Origin: JANRKT01 sp033763355
Lineage (GTDB): Bacteria > Bacteroidota > Bacteroidia > Chitinophagales > Chitinophagaceae
DNA length: 20,239 nt
NCBI GenBank assembly: GCA_033763355.1
Contig: JANRKT010000104.1
Span: forward strand, 1-20,239
Reading direction: 5' to 3'
Shown: positions 1-7,028 of the stretch, one piece after another
How the letters are laid out: the number at the start of each line of letters is the position of its first letter
Numbering within the stretch: position 1 is the stretch's first letter
Program-made: the position numbers and the translations under genes
The notes under the pieces: generated by a model
What the model saw: the letters and a program-made list of their open reading frames with translations, nothing else
Told to the model about the DNA's origin: nothing
The model's database searches: none

Positions 1-1171
1 TGTAAACCAATACATTTATCCGCAACTGGATACATTACTCGATTTTATTACCATAGCAATTGACAAGCAGAATGAAAAAGTGTATGCCGGTTCTTATGGC
101 GGGGGTCTGCTGGAAATTAATAAAGACAATTCATTTAAAATTTACAAACAAAACTCTCCCTTACAGTCAGCCTTAGGCGATCCCGGTTCTTACCGTGTAA
201 GCGGCCTTGCGGCAGATGCTGAAAACAACCTGTGGGTATCTAATTACGGCGCCCCCAAAAATTTATTGGTAAAAAAGACAGATGGCAGCTGGCAGGCATT
301 CAGCATTCCTTTTCTGCATAATGAAAATGCGGTATCACAAATTGTGATTGATGATTACAACCAGAAATGGATTGTTTCCCCCGGAACAAATGGTTTGTTC
401 TGTCTTGACCATGGAAGCAGCATTGATAATTTTAATGATGACCGGTGGAAATTTTTCAAAAAAGGTAAGGGAAATGGCAATCTTCCTTCTGATGAAGTTT
501 TTTGTATTGCAAAAGATAAAGACGGGTTTATATGGATAGGCACAGGCAATGGTATCGGAATAGTGCAATGCCCGCAGGAAGTATTTACCAATAACAGTTG
601 CGAAGCTTTTTTGCCCATTGTTCAGCAGGATAATTTTGCAGGTTTCCTTTTTCAGGATGAAGAAGTACGCACCATTGCAACGGATGGCGCCAACAGGAAA
701 TGGGTAGGCACTAAAAACGGTTTGTGGTTAATAAGCCCCGAAGGCGATAAAGTCATTTACCGCTTTACTGAAGACAACAGCCCGTTGCTGAGTAATGATG
801 TAAGAAGGATAGCCGTTAACCCTCAGAACGGTGAAGTGTTTATTGCAACATTTAAAGGGATATGTTCTTTCAGGGGCACAGCAACAGAAGGAGAAAACAC
901 GAACAGTAACAGCGTCCTTGTGTTTCCTAACCCTGTTCCGCCCAATTATAACGGAACCATTGCCATACGCGGATTGGTGAATAATGCATGGGTAAAAATA
1001 ACTGAGTTGAACGGAAGACTGGTTTATCAGACAAGGGCACTTGGCGGACAGGCGGTTTGGAATGGCAGGGACTATAAAGGAAACAAAGCAGCAAGCGGTG
1101 TTTATCTTGTGCTTGCAGCAGATGAACTGAACAGGGAAAAAGTGGCCGCCAAAATATTTTTTATCAAATAA
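1..1171 (+). CDS. porZ: PorZ-like beta-propeller protein with T9SS C-terminal domain (5' end missing)
   Basis: The reading frame is open from base 2 to the stop, so the start lies outside the window and 389 residues of the C-terminal part are visible. They contain repeated propeller blades of the two-component-regulator type; examples are the stretches around WIGTGNGIGIV, KWVGTKNGLWLI and VFIATFKGICSF. The last 85 or so residues form a type A T9SS sorting domain: a VFPNPV start, a KITELNGRLVY strand, W-G-D-G, SGVYLV, and a Lys-ending tail (KIFFIK). Known of the family: such proteins cross the outer membrane by the T9SS, and PorZ itself belongs to the cell-surface attachment complex with PorU, PorV and PorQ. 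The PorZ identity is inference from propeller plus sorting domain (about 50% sure); another sorted propeller protein is possible. recO follows after 10 bases, suggesting co-transcription. Confidence 0.85.
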   Translation, partial: VNQYIYPQLDTLLDFITIAIDKQNEKVYAGSYGGGLLEINKDNSFKIYKQNSPLQSALGDPGSYRVSGLAADAENNLWVSNYGAPKNLLVKKTDGSWQAFSIPFLHNENAVSQIVIDDYNQKWIVSPGTNGLFCLDHGSSIDNFNDDRWKFFKKGKGNGNLPSDEVFCIAKDKDGFIWIGTGNGIGIVQCPQEVFTNNSCEAFLPIVQQDNFAGFLFQDEEVRTIATDGANRKWVGTKNGLWLISPEGDKVIYRFTEDNSPLLSNDVRRIAVNPQNGEVFIATFKGICSFRGTATEGENTNSNSVLVFPNPVPPNYNGTIAIRGLVNNAWVKITELNGRLVYQTRALGGQAVWNGRDYKGNKAASGVYLVLAADELNREKVAAKIFFIK

Positions 1172-1181
1172 CTTCTTTCAG

Positions 1182-1922
1182 TTGCCGGTACTTCATAAAA
1201 CAAAGGGTATTGTTTTAAGGTCAGTCAGGTATGGTGAAACAAGCCTCGTGGTAACGATTTATACTGAATTGTTCGGCATACAATCTTATATGGTTAACGG
1301 GGTAAGGACTTCATCTGCAAAAACAGCGAGGGCAGGTTTGTTCCAGCCTTCAGTAATACTTGATATGGTGGTTTACCATCATGAACAGAAAAACCTGCAG
1401 CGCATAAAAGAATTCAGATGGGGTTATTTGTACCGGCAGGTGTTCAGCGATGTGAGAAAAAATTCAGTTGCCTTATTCATGATTGAGTTATTGCAAAAAT
1501 GCCTGAAACAACCGGAACCCAATGCCGGTCTTTTTCATTTTGTTGAAGACAGCCTTGTACACCTTGATGAAGCAGATGCAGCCGTTACCGCCAATTTCCC
1601 TTTGTTTTTTGCCTTGCACCTTACTGCTTTCTTTGGTTTCCGTTTCAGTGATGATTATTCAGAAAAGGACACCATACTTGATTTGCAGGAAGGAGAATTT
1701 GTGCATGATAAGCCACATCACCCGCATTTTCTTGAAGGGGGTCACAGTTATATTACTTCGCAGCTTTTAAAAGTAATGCAGCCACATGAGCTGACAGAAA
1801 TTAAACTTAACCAGGAGGCAAGAAGGGTACTGCTGCATGCTTATGAAACTTATTATGCATTGCATGTACCAGACTTTGGAACCTTGAAATCATTGCCGGT
1901 GCTTAAGGAAATACTGGCATAG
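1182..1922 (+). CDS. recO: DNA repair protein RecO
   Basis: This encodes 246 residues, the usual RecO length. RecO works with RecR (and RecF) to load RecA on gapped single-stranded DNA and to anneal strands in recombinational repair. The N-terminus (HKTKGIVLRSVRYGETS) is the typical start of the RecO OB-fold, followed by the LFG...VNGVR region at about residues 30-42. The helical C-terminal half lacks the four-cysteine zinc site found in some RecO proteins: Cys107 is the only cysteine. The start is a TTG at 1182, chosen because no in-frame ATG or GTG lies nearby and the family N-terminus begins exactly there. No clear Shine-Dalgarno sequence is visible. It sits 10 bases after the propeller gene and 30 bases before the Uma2 gene, so all three may share one transcript. 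Confidence 0.93.
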   Translation: MPVLHKTKGIVLRSVRYGETSLVVTIYTELFGIQSYMVNGVRTSSAKTARAGLFQPSVILDMVVYHHEQKNLQRIKEFRWGYLYRQVFSDVRKNSVALFMIELLQKCLKQPEPNAGLFHFVEDSLVHLDEADAAVTANFPLFFALHLTAFFGFRFSDDYSEKDTILDLQEGEFVHDKPHHPHFLEGGHSYITSQLLKVMQPHELTEIKLNQEARRVLLHAYETYYALHVPDFGTLKSLPVLKEILA

Positions 1923-1952
1923 GCGGAATTATTTTTTTAAATTTGCTTAAGA

Positions 1953-2492
1953 ATGAAGAACGGCTCTCCGATAGTAAAAGTTCCTTCCAATGCCATTGAG
2001 GTATTCAGGCTCCTGCCTGAGGGCACCAGGGCCGAAGTGCTGAATAACATTTTGTATATGTCCCCATCCCCATTATTCAATCATCAGAAATTAATTGTAT
2101 TGCTAACAGGTAAACTATGGGCGCATGCCGAGAAGTTTAAACTTGGCGAGGTGATTGTTGCACCTTTTGATGTTTATCTTGAAGAGCAGATGTCGGCAGT
2201 TCAGCCCGACATCCTTTTTATCAGTAATAAAAACAGAAAGCTGGTAAAGGATGACGGGTATATGTATGGCGCACCAGATTTGATTATTGAAATCCTTTCC
2301 AAAGACGGACAGAGGGATAAAAAGCTCAAGAAAGATATTTATGAAAAAGCAGGTGTGAAGGAATATTTTATTATAGACCCCAAAACAAAATTAGTGGAGG
2401 CCTTTAACCTGAAGTCAAAAAAATTTGATCTCCGTTACAGCAAAAGAAAATTTTTTCATTCAGCTTTGCTTAATATTGAATTTTCTTTTTGA
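1953..2492 (+). CDS. Uma2-family (DUF820) putative restriction-like endonuclease
   Basis: This 179-residue protein matches the Uma2/DUF820 family, which has a PD-(D/E)xK nuclease fold. Visible family marks are VQPDILFI with Asp86, APDLIIEILS with Glu113, a lysine-rich stretch at 123-127, and the C-terminal AGVKEYFIIDP at about 133-143. The N-terminal PEGTRAEVLNNILYMSPSP is the usual Uma2 entry segment. The biological role of the family is not established; it is common in cyanobacteria and in several Bacteroidota, often in many copies. The gene follows recO by 30 bases and ends five bases from the convergent amidohydrolase gene. The octamer TAAATTTG at 1938-1945 resembles a Bacteroidota -7 promoter element, but it lies only seven bases before the ATG, so it would give an almost leaderless message. 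No restriction or methylase partner is present. Confidence 0.85.
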   Translation: MKNGSPIVKVPSNAIEVFRLLPEGTRAEVLNNILYMSPSPLFNHQKLIVLLTGKLWAHAEKFKLGEVIVAPFDVYLEEQMSAVQPDILFISNKNRKLVKDDGYMYGAPDLIIEILSKDGQRDKKLKKDIYEKAGVKEYFIIDPKTKLVEAFNLKSKKFDLRYSKRKFFHSALLNIEFSF

Positions 2493-2497
2493 TTCTT

Positions 2498-3685
2498 TTA
2501 CAACAACCTTTTGATACTGGAGCCGCCATGATCTGTTTCACTTACACAAACCACTCCAGGCTTCTTTCCTTTTTCAAAACTTCCCAGTTCATCATCCCAT
2601 TGCAATGCTTTAGCGCCGTTAAGGGTGGCCCATTGCAAAATGGTCTCAAATGGTATATGTGGAAAATGTTTCCTGATGGATTGCACCTCACTCCAGATGT
2701 TCAGCTGCCAGTTGCTGCTGTAGCTGTCGGTACCCAAAACAATGTGGCAGTTGTTTTTCATGAACCGTTCAATGGGGGGAACCTTGTTTTCAATGTACAA
2801 ATTGGCATTGATGCAAAGACAGTAAACAAGGGATAAAGCATTTTCTGCCGCATATTCATTGGCAAACAGCACATCCTCCTCCGGCATAAAGGTATTATGG
2901 ATAAGAAAAATACTCTGGCCTTTATTAAAATAAGGCAGACAGGATTGGATGCTGCTTTTGCCCGTAACGGGAAAAGGCGATTGCTCAATACCAAATATTT
3001 TAAAAAGTTTAAGGTAATCGCCACCGCCTGTTTTATACAATACATCTTCCGCCGGGTGTTCCTGGTTATGGATAGATATGACTTTGTTTTCAGTCAGTTC
3101 ATTAATGTATTGAAAAGTTTGTGGCGATATGCTGTATGGGGCATGAGGAACCAATGATGTACGATGGGGGAGGCCTGATGTGCGAAGTGCTGTTTCCAGT
3201 TGTTTGGCTACCGCTTTATAATGAGTGATATTTTCTTCTGCATTGTCATCGGTAAAACTTAGTACTTCTGTAAAATTCTGCCAGCGGATTTTACTTTTAC
3301 TTTTAGTTTCTGCTGTATCTGCGGTATTGCCAATATCGCCTACAGCCACAATGCCGTTGCTATACATTTCTTTTTCTGCATCAATAATCTTTTGTTGTAT
3401 TACTTCTGCATCAAAGCCACGTTTGGTAACTACCGAACATAAAAATTCAATCAGTCCTGTATGCGGCGGAATTACGTCTTTCAGGTGACTCAGTTCAAGG
3501 TGGCAGTGGCAATTGATAAAGCCGGGCGTAACCAGCCCTTCAACCTCTATCACATCTTCTCCGGCCTCTTCCGCAGGAACAATAGCTTCAATGGTCCCGT
3601 TTCCTGTAGTAACCAGTACATCACTTTCAGCTCTTAAACGATACCCGTCAAACAATTGAGTTGCTTTGAATTTTCTGTATTCCAT
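2498..3685 (-). CDS. Amidohydrolase family protein (SsnA/cytosine deaminase-like metal-dependent deaminase)
   Basis: The protein has 395 residues from the start at 3685, which is preferred over an upstream ATG at 3862 because the longer form would add 59 atypical residues and overlap prfA. The N-terminus is the small beta-sandwich domain common to amidohydrolases, leading into VTPGFINCHCHLELSH with metal ligands His60 and His62. Further on are PHAPYS (His181), IHNQEHPAE (His206, Glu209) and LGTDSYSSN (Asp320), a set typical of hydrolytic deaminases with one metal ion. Likely substrates are aminated purine-type compounds. A menaquinone (futalosine pathway) aminodeoxyfutalosine deaminase is one candidate, but nothing nearby belongs to that pathway, so the substrate stays open. 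It is divergent from prfA with 70 bases between the start codons. Confidence 0.88.
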   Translation of the reverse strand: MEYRKFKATQLFDGYRLRAESDVLVTTGNGTIEAIVPAEEAGEDVIEVEGLVTPGFINCHCHLELSHLKDVIPPHTGLIEFLCSVVTKRGFDAEVIQQKIIDAEKEMYSNGIVAVGDIGNTADTAETKSKSKIRWQNFTEVLSFTDDNAEENITHYKAVAKQLETALRTSGLPHRTSLVPHAPYSISPQTFQYINELTENKVISIHNQEHPAEDVLYKTGGGDYLKLFKIFGIEQSPFPVTGKSSIQSCLPYFNKGQSIFLIHNTFMPEEDVLFANEYAAENALSLVYCLCINANLYIENKVPPIERFMKNNCHIVLGTDSYSSNWQLNIWSEVQSIRKHFPHIPFETILQWATLNGAKALQWDDELGSFEKGKKPGVVCVSETDHGGSSIKRLL

Positions 3686-3699
3686 CAATCTATTTGAGT

Positions 3700-3707
3700 T
3701 AATTTTG
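3700..3707 (+). promoter_or_regulatory. Possible -7 element of the prfA promoter
   Basis: TAATTTTG matches the Bacteroidota primary sigma-factor -7 consensus TAnnTTTG exactly. It lies 48 bases before the prfA ATG, inside the short divergent region shared with the amidohydrolase gene. A TTG at the usual -33 distance is not seen. On the opposite strand TTAATTTG (complement of 3713-3720) is a one-base mismatch to the same consensus and could serve the amidohydrolase gene, so the two elements face each other. Confidence 0.35.
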
Positions 3708-3726
3708 CCGCTCAAATTAAGAAATA

Positions 3727-3754
3727 AAACTCTCCCCGTGGGGAGGCAGAGGGT
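3727..3754. repeat. C-rich/G-rich palindrome, copy 1, before the prfA start
   Basis: The sequence AAACTCTCCCCGTGGGGAGG holds a short hairpin (CTCCC/GGGAG, 3732-3736 with 3741-3745) followed by a purine-rich tail that runs to two bases before the prfA ATG. It resembles the element at 13501-13525, which lies in the same place relative to its own gene, and the inverted copy at 13321-13346. If the promoter at 3700-3707 is used, the hairpin is in the 5' untranslated region and overlaps the ribosome-binding region. Confidence 0.5.
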
Positions 3755-3755
3755 C

Positions 3756-4820
3756 ATGTTAGATAAATTAGAAGCTATAAAAGCAAGGTTTGATGAAATA
3801 GGTGTGGCGCTGACCAATCCTGAAATCATAAGTGATAACAGGAAGTTTGGCCAATTAAGCAAAGAATACCGCAGCCTTGAAAAAATTGTGAATGCCTACC
3901 ACAGTTACCGGAAGATATTGGATGATGTTGCTTTTTATAAAGAAGCATTAAACGGCAGTGATGAAGAGTTGCGGGAACTTGCCAAAGCCGAAGGGCCGGA
4001 ACTGGAAGAAAGGAAGGAAGAATTAGAAAAGCAGATCAGGCAGTTGCTGATACCCAAAGACCCGCAGGATGAAAAGAATGCCATTCTTGAAATACGTGCC
4101 GGTACCGGCGGTGATGAGGCCAGCCTTTTTGCAGGTGATTTACTGCGGATGTATTTACGCTATTGCGAACGCAGAGGGTGGAAGACGGCTGTGTTGAGCG
4201 AAAACGAAGGAACAGTTGGCGGCTATAAAGAGGTGCAGGTTGAAGTAGTGGGAGATGATGTATATGGCACATTAAAATTTGAAAGCGGTGTGCACCGTGT
4301 GCAGCGGGTACCCGATACAGAAGGCAGCGGCCGCGTACATACCAGCGCAGCAACGGTGGCCGTAATGCCAGAGGCGGAAGATGTGGATTTTGAACTGAAT
4401 CCTGCGGATGTAAAAATGGAAACTTCCAGAAGTGGTGGGGCCGGTGGCCAGAATGTGAATAAAGTAGAAACAAAAGTAATGCTCACTCATATTCCAACCG
4501 GAACGGTAGTAATATGTCAGACTGAACGTTCACAATTGGGTAACCGGGAAAAAGCCATGCAAATGATGCGTACCAAATTGTATGAAGAACAGGTGCGCAA
4601 ACAGGAAGAAGAAATTGCAAGGCACAGGAAAAGCCTGGTTAGCAGCGGCGACCGGTCGGCAAAAATAAGAACATACAATTTTCCTCAGGGCCGCATTACC
4701 GATCATCGGATTGGTTTAACCCTTTATAACCTTCAGGATGTATTGAACGGGAATATACAAGAGCTTATTGATGCCCTTCAGTTTGCAGAGAATGCAGAGA
4801 AACTGGCGGCGCAGAATTAA
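3756..4820 (+). CDS. prfA: Peptide chain release factor 1
   Basis: This 354-residue protein is a class I release factor that reads UAA and UAG stop codons and triggers peptide release on the ribosome. The GGQ catalytic motif lies at residues 230-232 within SRSGGAGGQNVNKVET. The stop-codon reading tripeptide is Pro-Asp-Thr (186-188, in RVPDTEGSGRVHTS), the PxT form that marks RF1 rather than RF2 (SPF). No programmed frameshift is present, as expected for RF1. Domain 1, helical and acidic, covers about residues 1-100. The start at 3756 begins with MLDKLEAIKARF, a standard RF1 N-terminus; an in-frame ATG at 3666 would add 30 residues that are unlike the family. A purine-rich GAGGCAGAGGG lies just upstream. 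No prmC methyltransferase gene is adjacent. Confidence 0.96.
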   Translation: MLDKLEAIKARFDEIGVALTNPEIISDNRKFGQLSKEYRSLEKIVNAYHSYRKILDDVAFYKEALNGSDEELRELAKAEGPELEERKEELEKQIRQLLIPKDPQDEKNAILEIRAGTGGDEASLFAGDLLRMYLRYCERRGWKTAVLSENEGTVGGYKEVQVEVVGDDVYGTLKFESGVHRVQRVPDTEGSGRVHTSAATVAVMPEAEDVDFELNPADVKMETSRSGGAGGQNVNKVETKVMLTHIPTGTVVICQTERSQLGNREKAMQMMRTKLYEEQVRKQEEEIARHRKSLVSSGDRSAKIRTYNFPQGRITDHRIGLTLYNLQDVLNGNIQELIDALQFAENAEKLAAQN

Positions 4821-4905
4821 AAATAGTTTTCCACCCCCCGGCAGTTGTAGCAGAACAATGGCTAACTTTCCGCTGCAATTTTTTTATTCAACCAAACTCA
4901 ACTTT

Positions 4906-5499
4906 ATGCTTGACAATTTATTTAACCTGGTGAAAGAATACTCAGGAGATGCGGTGGTAAATAACCCGGATGTGCCGAACGAATATAATGAAGAAGTGAT
5001 GGCAGTTGCCACTCAATCTGTGGCAGGCGGATTGCAGCATAGCCTTGCTAACGGGGGCCTGGCAGATGTATTGCGATTATTTAATGGCCAGGGCGGGGAA
5101 GTGCAGCAAAACCCCATTTTCCAGAATATTTCCGACGGGTTCATACAGGATTTGGTAGGCAGGTTTAACATGAATGAGCGGCAGGCATCAGGCGTTGCAG
5201 GAAGTTTATTGCCGCTTGTTATCAACAACCTTATCCGCCGCACCAACGACCCCAATAATAACAGTTTTGATATTGCGGGGATACTCAGTTCCCTCACCGG
5301 AGGAAGTACCCAGGGGCTGAATATACAAAACCTTGTAAGCAGGTTTACACAGGGTGGTTTAGACAGGGATGGCGATGGAGATACCGATCTGCAGGATGTG
5401 ATCAGTACTGTTACAAATGGGGCAAGGCAACAGGCGAACAACCCTGCTGCAGGCGGCGGAGGGCTTATGGATATGATTAAAGGCTTTATGGCCCGCTGA
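4906..5499 (+). CDS. DUF937-like protein with an EF-hand-like loop
   Basis: This protein of about 197 residues has no signal peptide and no membrane segment. It is built of short helices rich in Gly, Asn and Gln, resembling DUF937 proteins, whose function is unknown. Residues 153-164 (DRDGDGDTDLQD) have Asp at positions 1, 3, 5, 7, 9 and 12, the spacing of a calcium-binding EF-hand or dockerin loop. The C-terminus (GGGGLMDMIKGFMAR) is a Gly-rich linker and short amphipathic helix. The start at 4906 is chosen because MLDNLFNLVKEYSG begins the conserved region; an ATG at 4768 lies inside prfA. It follows prfA by 85 bases and is closed by the terminator at 5520-5553. Family assignment is by pattern recognition only. 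Confidence 0.8.
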   Translation: MLDNLFNLVKEYSGDAVVNNPDVPNEYNEEVMAVATQSVAGGLQHSLANGGLADVLRLFNGQGGEVQQNPIFQNISDGFIQDLVGRFNMNERQASGVAGSLLPLVINNLIRRTNDPNNNSFDIAGILSSLTGGSTQGLNIQNLVSRFTQGGLDRDGDGDTDLQDVISTVTNGARQQANNPAAGGGGLMDMIKGFMAR

Positions 5500-5519
5500 T
5501 AAATAGTTTGATTAAACAA

Positions 5520-5553
5520 AAATGGGCAACAGTTTAAACACTGTTGCCCATTT
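5520..5553. terminator. Bidirectional rho-independent terminator
   Basis: A perfect 14-bp stem (5520-5533 with 5540-5553; arms AAATGGGCAACAGT and its complement) encloses the six-base loop TTAAAC. On the + strand it is followed by TTTCTTTATTT; on the - strand the bases after the stem are also T-rich (TTTGTTTAAT). It lies between the stop codons of two convergent genes (5499 and 5573), so it most likely ends transcription in both directions. Confidence 0.85.
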
Positions 5554-5572
5554 CTTTATTTATAAGGCAATA

Positions 5573-6262
5573 TTAATGCACTGTTCTCATAATAGGGTGC
5601 CTGTCTGCACCAATGTAACCAAAAAAGTAACCAAATGTAAGCCCGATATACCTGTGTTTGTATTCGGCCGAACTGCTGTTGGAAAAATTGGCCATGCCAT
5701 ATGTATAGTTCAGTTTTATAGACGAGCCTATGCCAAGCTTATAACCTACCACGGCATTAAGGCCATAGTCAATCCGCTTTACCTGTTCGCTACTGTTTCC
5801 GAAATCTACAGGCTCATCAGAAATTTCAGAATGTGTTGCAAGCTGGTAAGTGGTTTTTGTTTTACCGCTTATGCCGCCCGCAAGATAAGGGCCGCCGCCA
5901 AGAAAAATATAGCTTTTACCTACAGCAGCGTAGTACAGGATATTGGGTTGCAGCTCCATGTAATTGATTCGTTGAACACCACTGTATTTAATGCTCCCGG
6001 GGTTTTGAACACCGGCAAACTGGTACCCTTTGGAAATATAATTCAGTTCAGTTAAAACACTGAAGTTGGTTGCGCCAATGTCAACACCTACCATTACACC
6101 CATGCTGTAGCCGAGTTTGTTCTGATAAGTCATTCCGGAAACATCATTAACGGGGATTACTTTTGAAGAGAGGAGCCCTCCCTGTAAGCCAATTTTAGCC
6201 TGTTGGGAAAATGCGTTGAACACAAGGAATACGGTTACGCAAGAAAATAAAGTTTTCTTCAT
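5573..6262 (-). CDS. Outer-membrane beta-barrel protein (PorT/OMP_b-brl type)
   Basis: This encodes 229 residues with a Sec signal peptide (MKKTLFSCVTVFLVFNAFSQ, cut likely after Ser-Gln near residue 20). The mature part begins KIGLQGGLL and alternates polar and hydrophobic residues in strands such as FSVLTELNYIS, SYIFLGGGPYLAGG, GLNAVVGYKLGIG and YIGLTFGYFFGY. This is the pattern of the small eight-stranded Bacteroidota outer-membrane barrels (PF13568-like). About ten residues (ADRHPIMRTVH) follow the last predicted strand, so the chain does not end on the usual terminal aromatic residue. Its function cannot be read from sequence. It stands alone, with the bidirectional terminator at its 3' end. 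Confidence 0.85.
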   Translation of the reverse strand: MKKTLFSCVTVFLVFNAFSQQAKIGLQGGLLSSKVIPVNDVSGMTYQNKLGYSMGVMVGVDIGATNFSVLTELNYISKGYQFAGVQNPGSIKYSGVQRINYMELQPNILYYAAVGKSYIFLGGGPYLAGGISGKTKTTYQLATHSEISDEPVDFGNSSEQVKRIDYGLNAVVGYKLGIGSSIKLNYTYGMANFSNSSSAEYKHRYIGLTFGYFFGYIGADRHPIMRTVH

Positions 6263-6425
6263 AGTGATGATTGGATTTAATACTTAAAAATGCAGGGCAG
6301 GATTGAAAAAACTCCCGGTTGCTGAAGACCCAGCCAAGGCTGAAAGGCTTTTTTGCAAAACCTTAAGATTATCAGTACAACCAAAAGCATCTGATTAACG
6401 TATTTTTATGTGTATTAATTGTAAA

Positions 6426-6635
6426 GCAACCGGCAAATACACTGAGCAGGCAGGCAATTTTGAGGAAGGCCGGGACGTTTAAAAGAAAAAGTTCTTTACC
6501 AGTTCGTTAACAAAATGGCGCTAAACCTTGGCATCGGTTTTGCGTCTATTACATAAGACTCACAAAAGCAGTCAATTTTCTCATAAGCAGTTAGTTTTGG
6601 TTGCGGCCCCTATTTCTATAGGGGCTTATTTTTTT
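6426..6635 (+). ncRNA. Candidate small non-coding RNA in a 353-base gene-free region
   Basis: The gap 6263-6615 holds no convincing coding region, yet ends in a strong + strand terminator with no + strand gene within 1 kb upstream. The sequence before it can fold. GCAACC (6426-6431) pairs with GGTTGC (6599-6604), extendable by two G-U pairs. AAAGAA (6482-6487) pairs with TTCTTT (6492-6497). GGCGC and AAACC (6517-6521, 6523-6527) pair with GGTTT and GCGTC (6536-6540, 6542-6546) around one T-T mismatch. The stretch GAGGAAGGCCGGGAC (6462-6476) recalls the RNase P RNA core but the partner strand is missing and the length is too short. No known RNA family is recognised and no clear promoter is seen. 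I see nothing definite in 6263-6425. Confidence 0.3.
6606..6635 (+). terminator. Rho-independent terminator (+ strand) overlapping the VanZ gene end
   Basis: GCCCCTAT (6606-6613) pairs perfectly with ATAGGGGC (6618-6625) around the loop TTCT, and is followed by TTATTTTTTT. There is no T-run on the other strand, so it acts on + strand transcripts. The loop contains the stop codon of the - strand VanZ-like gene, so the terminator and that gene share DNA. Confidence 0.7.
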
Positions 6636-7014
6636 GTGGTAACCTGAGGCTGCTGTAAAAAAAACCTCCAAAAGCACCGGCTGCGTCTGCAATTACGTCA
6701 CCCCCGTCAAACATGCGGTTTGCAACAAAATATTTCTGGTAAAACTCCATGGCAATACCATATGCGCAGGAAAGAATGGCAATTACTAAAATGATTCTTC
6801 TGAAAAAGGAAACGGGAGGTTGTTTCCCTGAGAAATAAAAAGCCCACAGATAAACGAGTATCCAGAATAAAATAAAGTGCACCACTTTATCAAGATGGGG
6901 GATATTCAAAAACCCTGCATCAGGAAAACTGCTGCCGGGCAGAGCGAGTAAAACAAAAATCAGTATTACCCATGCTATACCGGGCCAGGGGGTTTTTAAA
7001 AAGCGGGCCATCAT
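6616..7014 (-). CDS. VanZ-like family membrane protein
   Basis: This encodes 132 residues with about four membrane helices: roughly 12-29, 44-62, 72-90 and 104-122. The VanZ-family marks are present: LDKVVHF (41-47), YGIAMEFYQ (85-93) and FDGGDVIADAAGA (102-114). VanZ of the vancomycin cluster lowers teicoplanin susceptibility, but most chromosomal members like this one have unknown roles, so antibiotic resistance should not be assumed. The gene begins 14 bases after gcvH and is the last member of the - strand cluster. Its start could be either of the two first methionines. Confidence 0.87.
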   Translation of the reverse strand: MMARFLKTPWPGIAWVILIFVLLALPGSSFPDAGFLNIPHLDKVVHFILFWILVYLWAFYFSGKQPPVSFFRRIILVIAILSCAYGIAMEFYQKYFVANRMFDGGDVIADAAGAFGGFFYSSLRLPQKNKPL

Positions 7015-7028
7015 GAAAGTAGATGAAG

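Noticed and set aside
2489..2836. Open reading frame of 115 codons on the + strand overlapping the end of the Uma2 gene.
   Set aside because: It is antisense to the amidohydrolase gene with no protein-like features of its own.
3666..3755. Longer prfA start giving 30 extra residues.
   Set aside because: The extra residues do not resemble RF1 and would run through the divergent promoter and the palindrome; the ATG at 3756 gives the family N-terminus.
5522..6055. Open reading frame of 177 codons on the + strand.
   Set aside because: It is antisense to the beta-barrel gene, which has a clear signal peptide and strand pattern; the + strand translation has no recognisable features.
6462..6476. 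GAGGAAGGCCGGGAC resembles the conserved 5' core of RNase P RNA.
   Set aside because: The matching 3' strand of helix P4 is absent downstream and the region before the terminator is about half the expected length.
6616..7014. VanZ-like gene as an antibiotic-resistance determinant.
   Set aside because: No van cluster genes are present, and chromosomal VanZ-like proteins are widespread with no proven resistance role.
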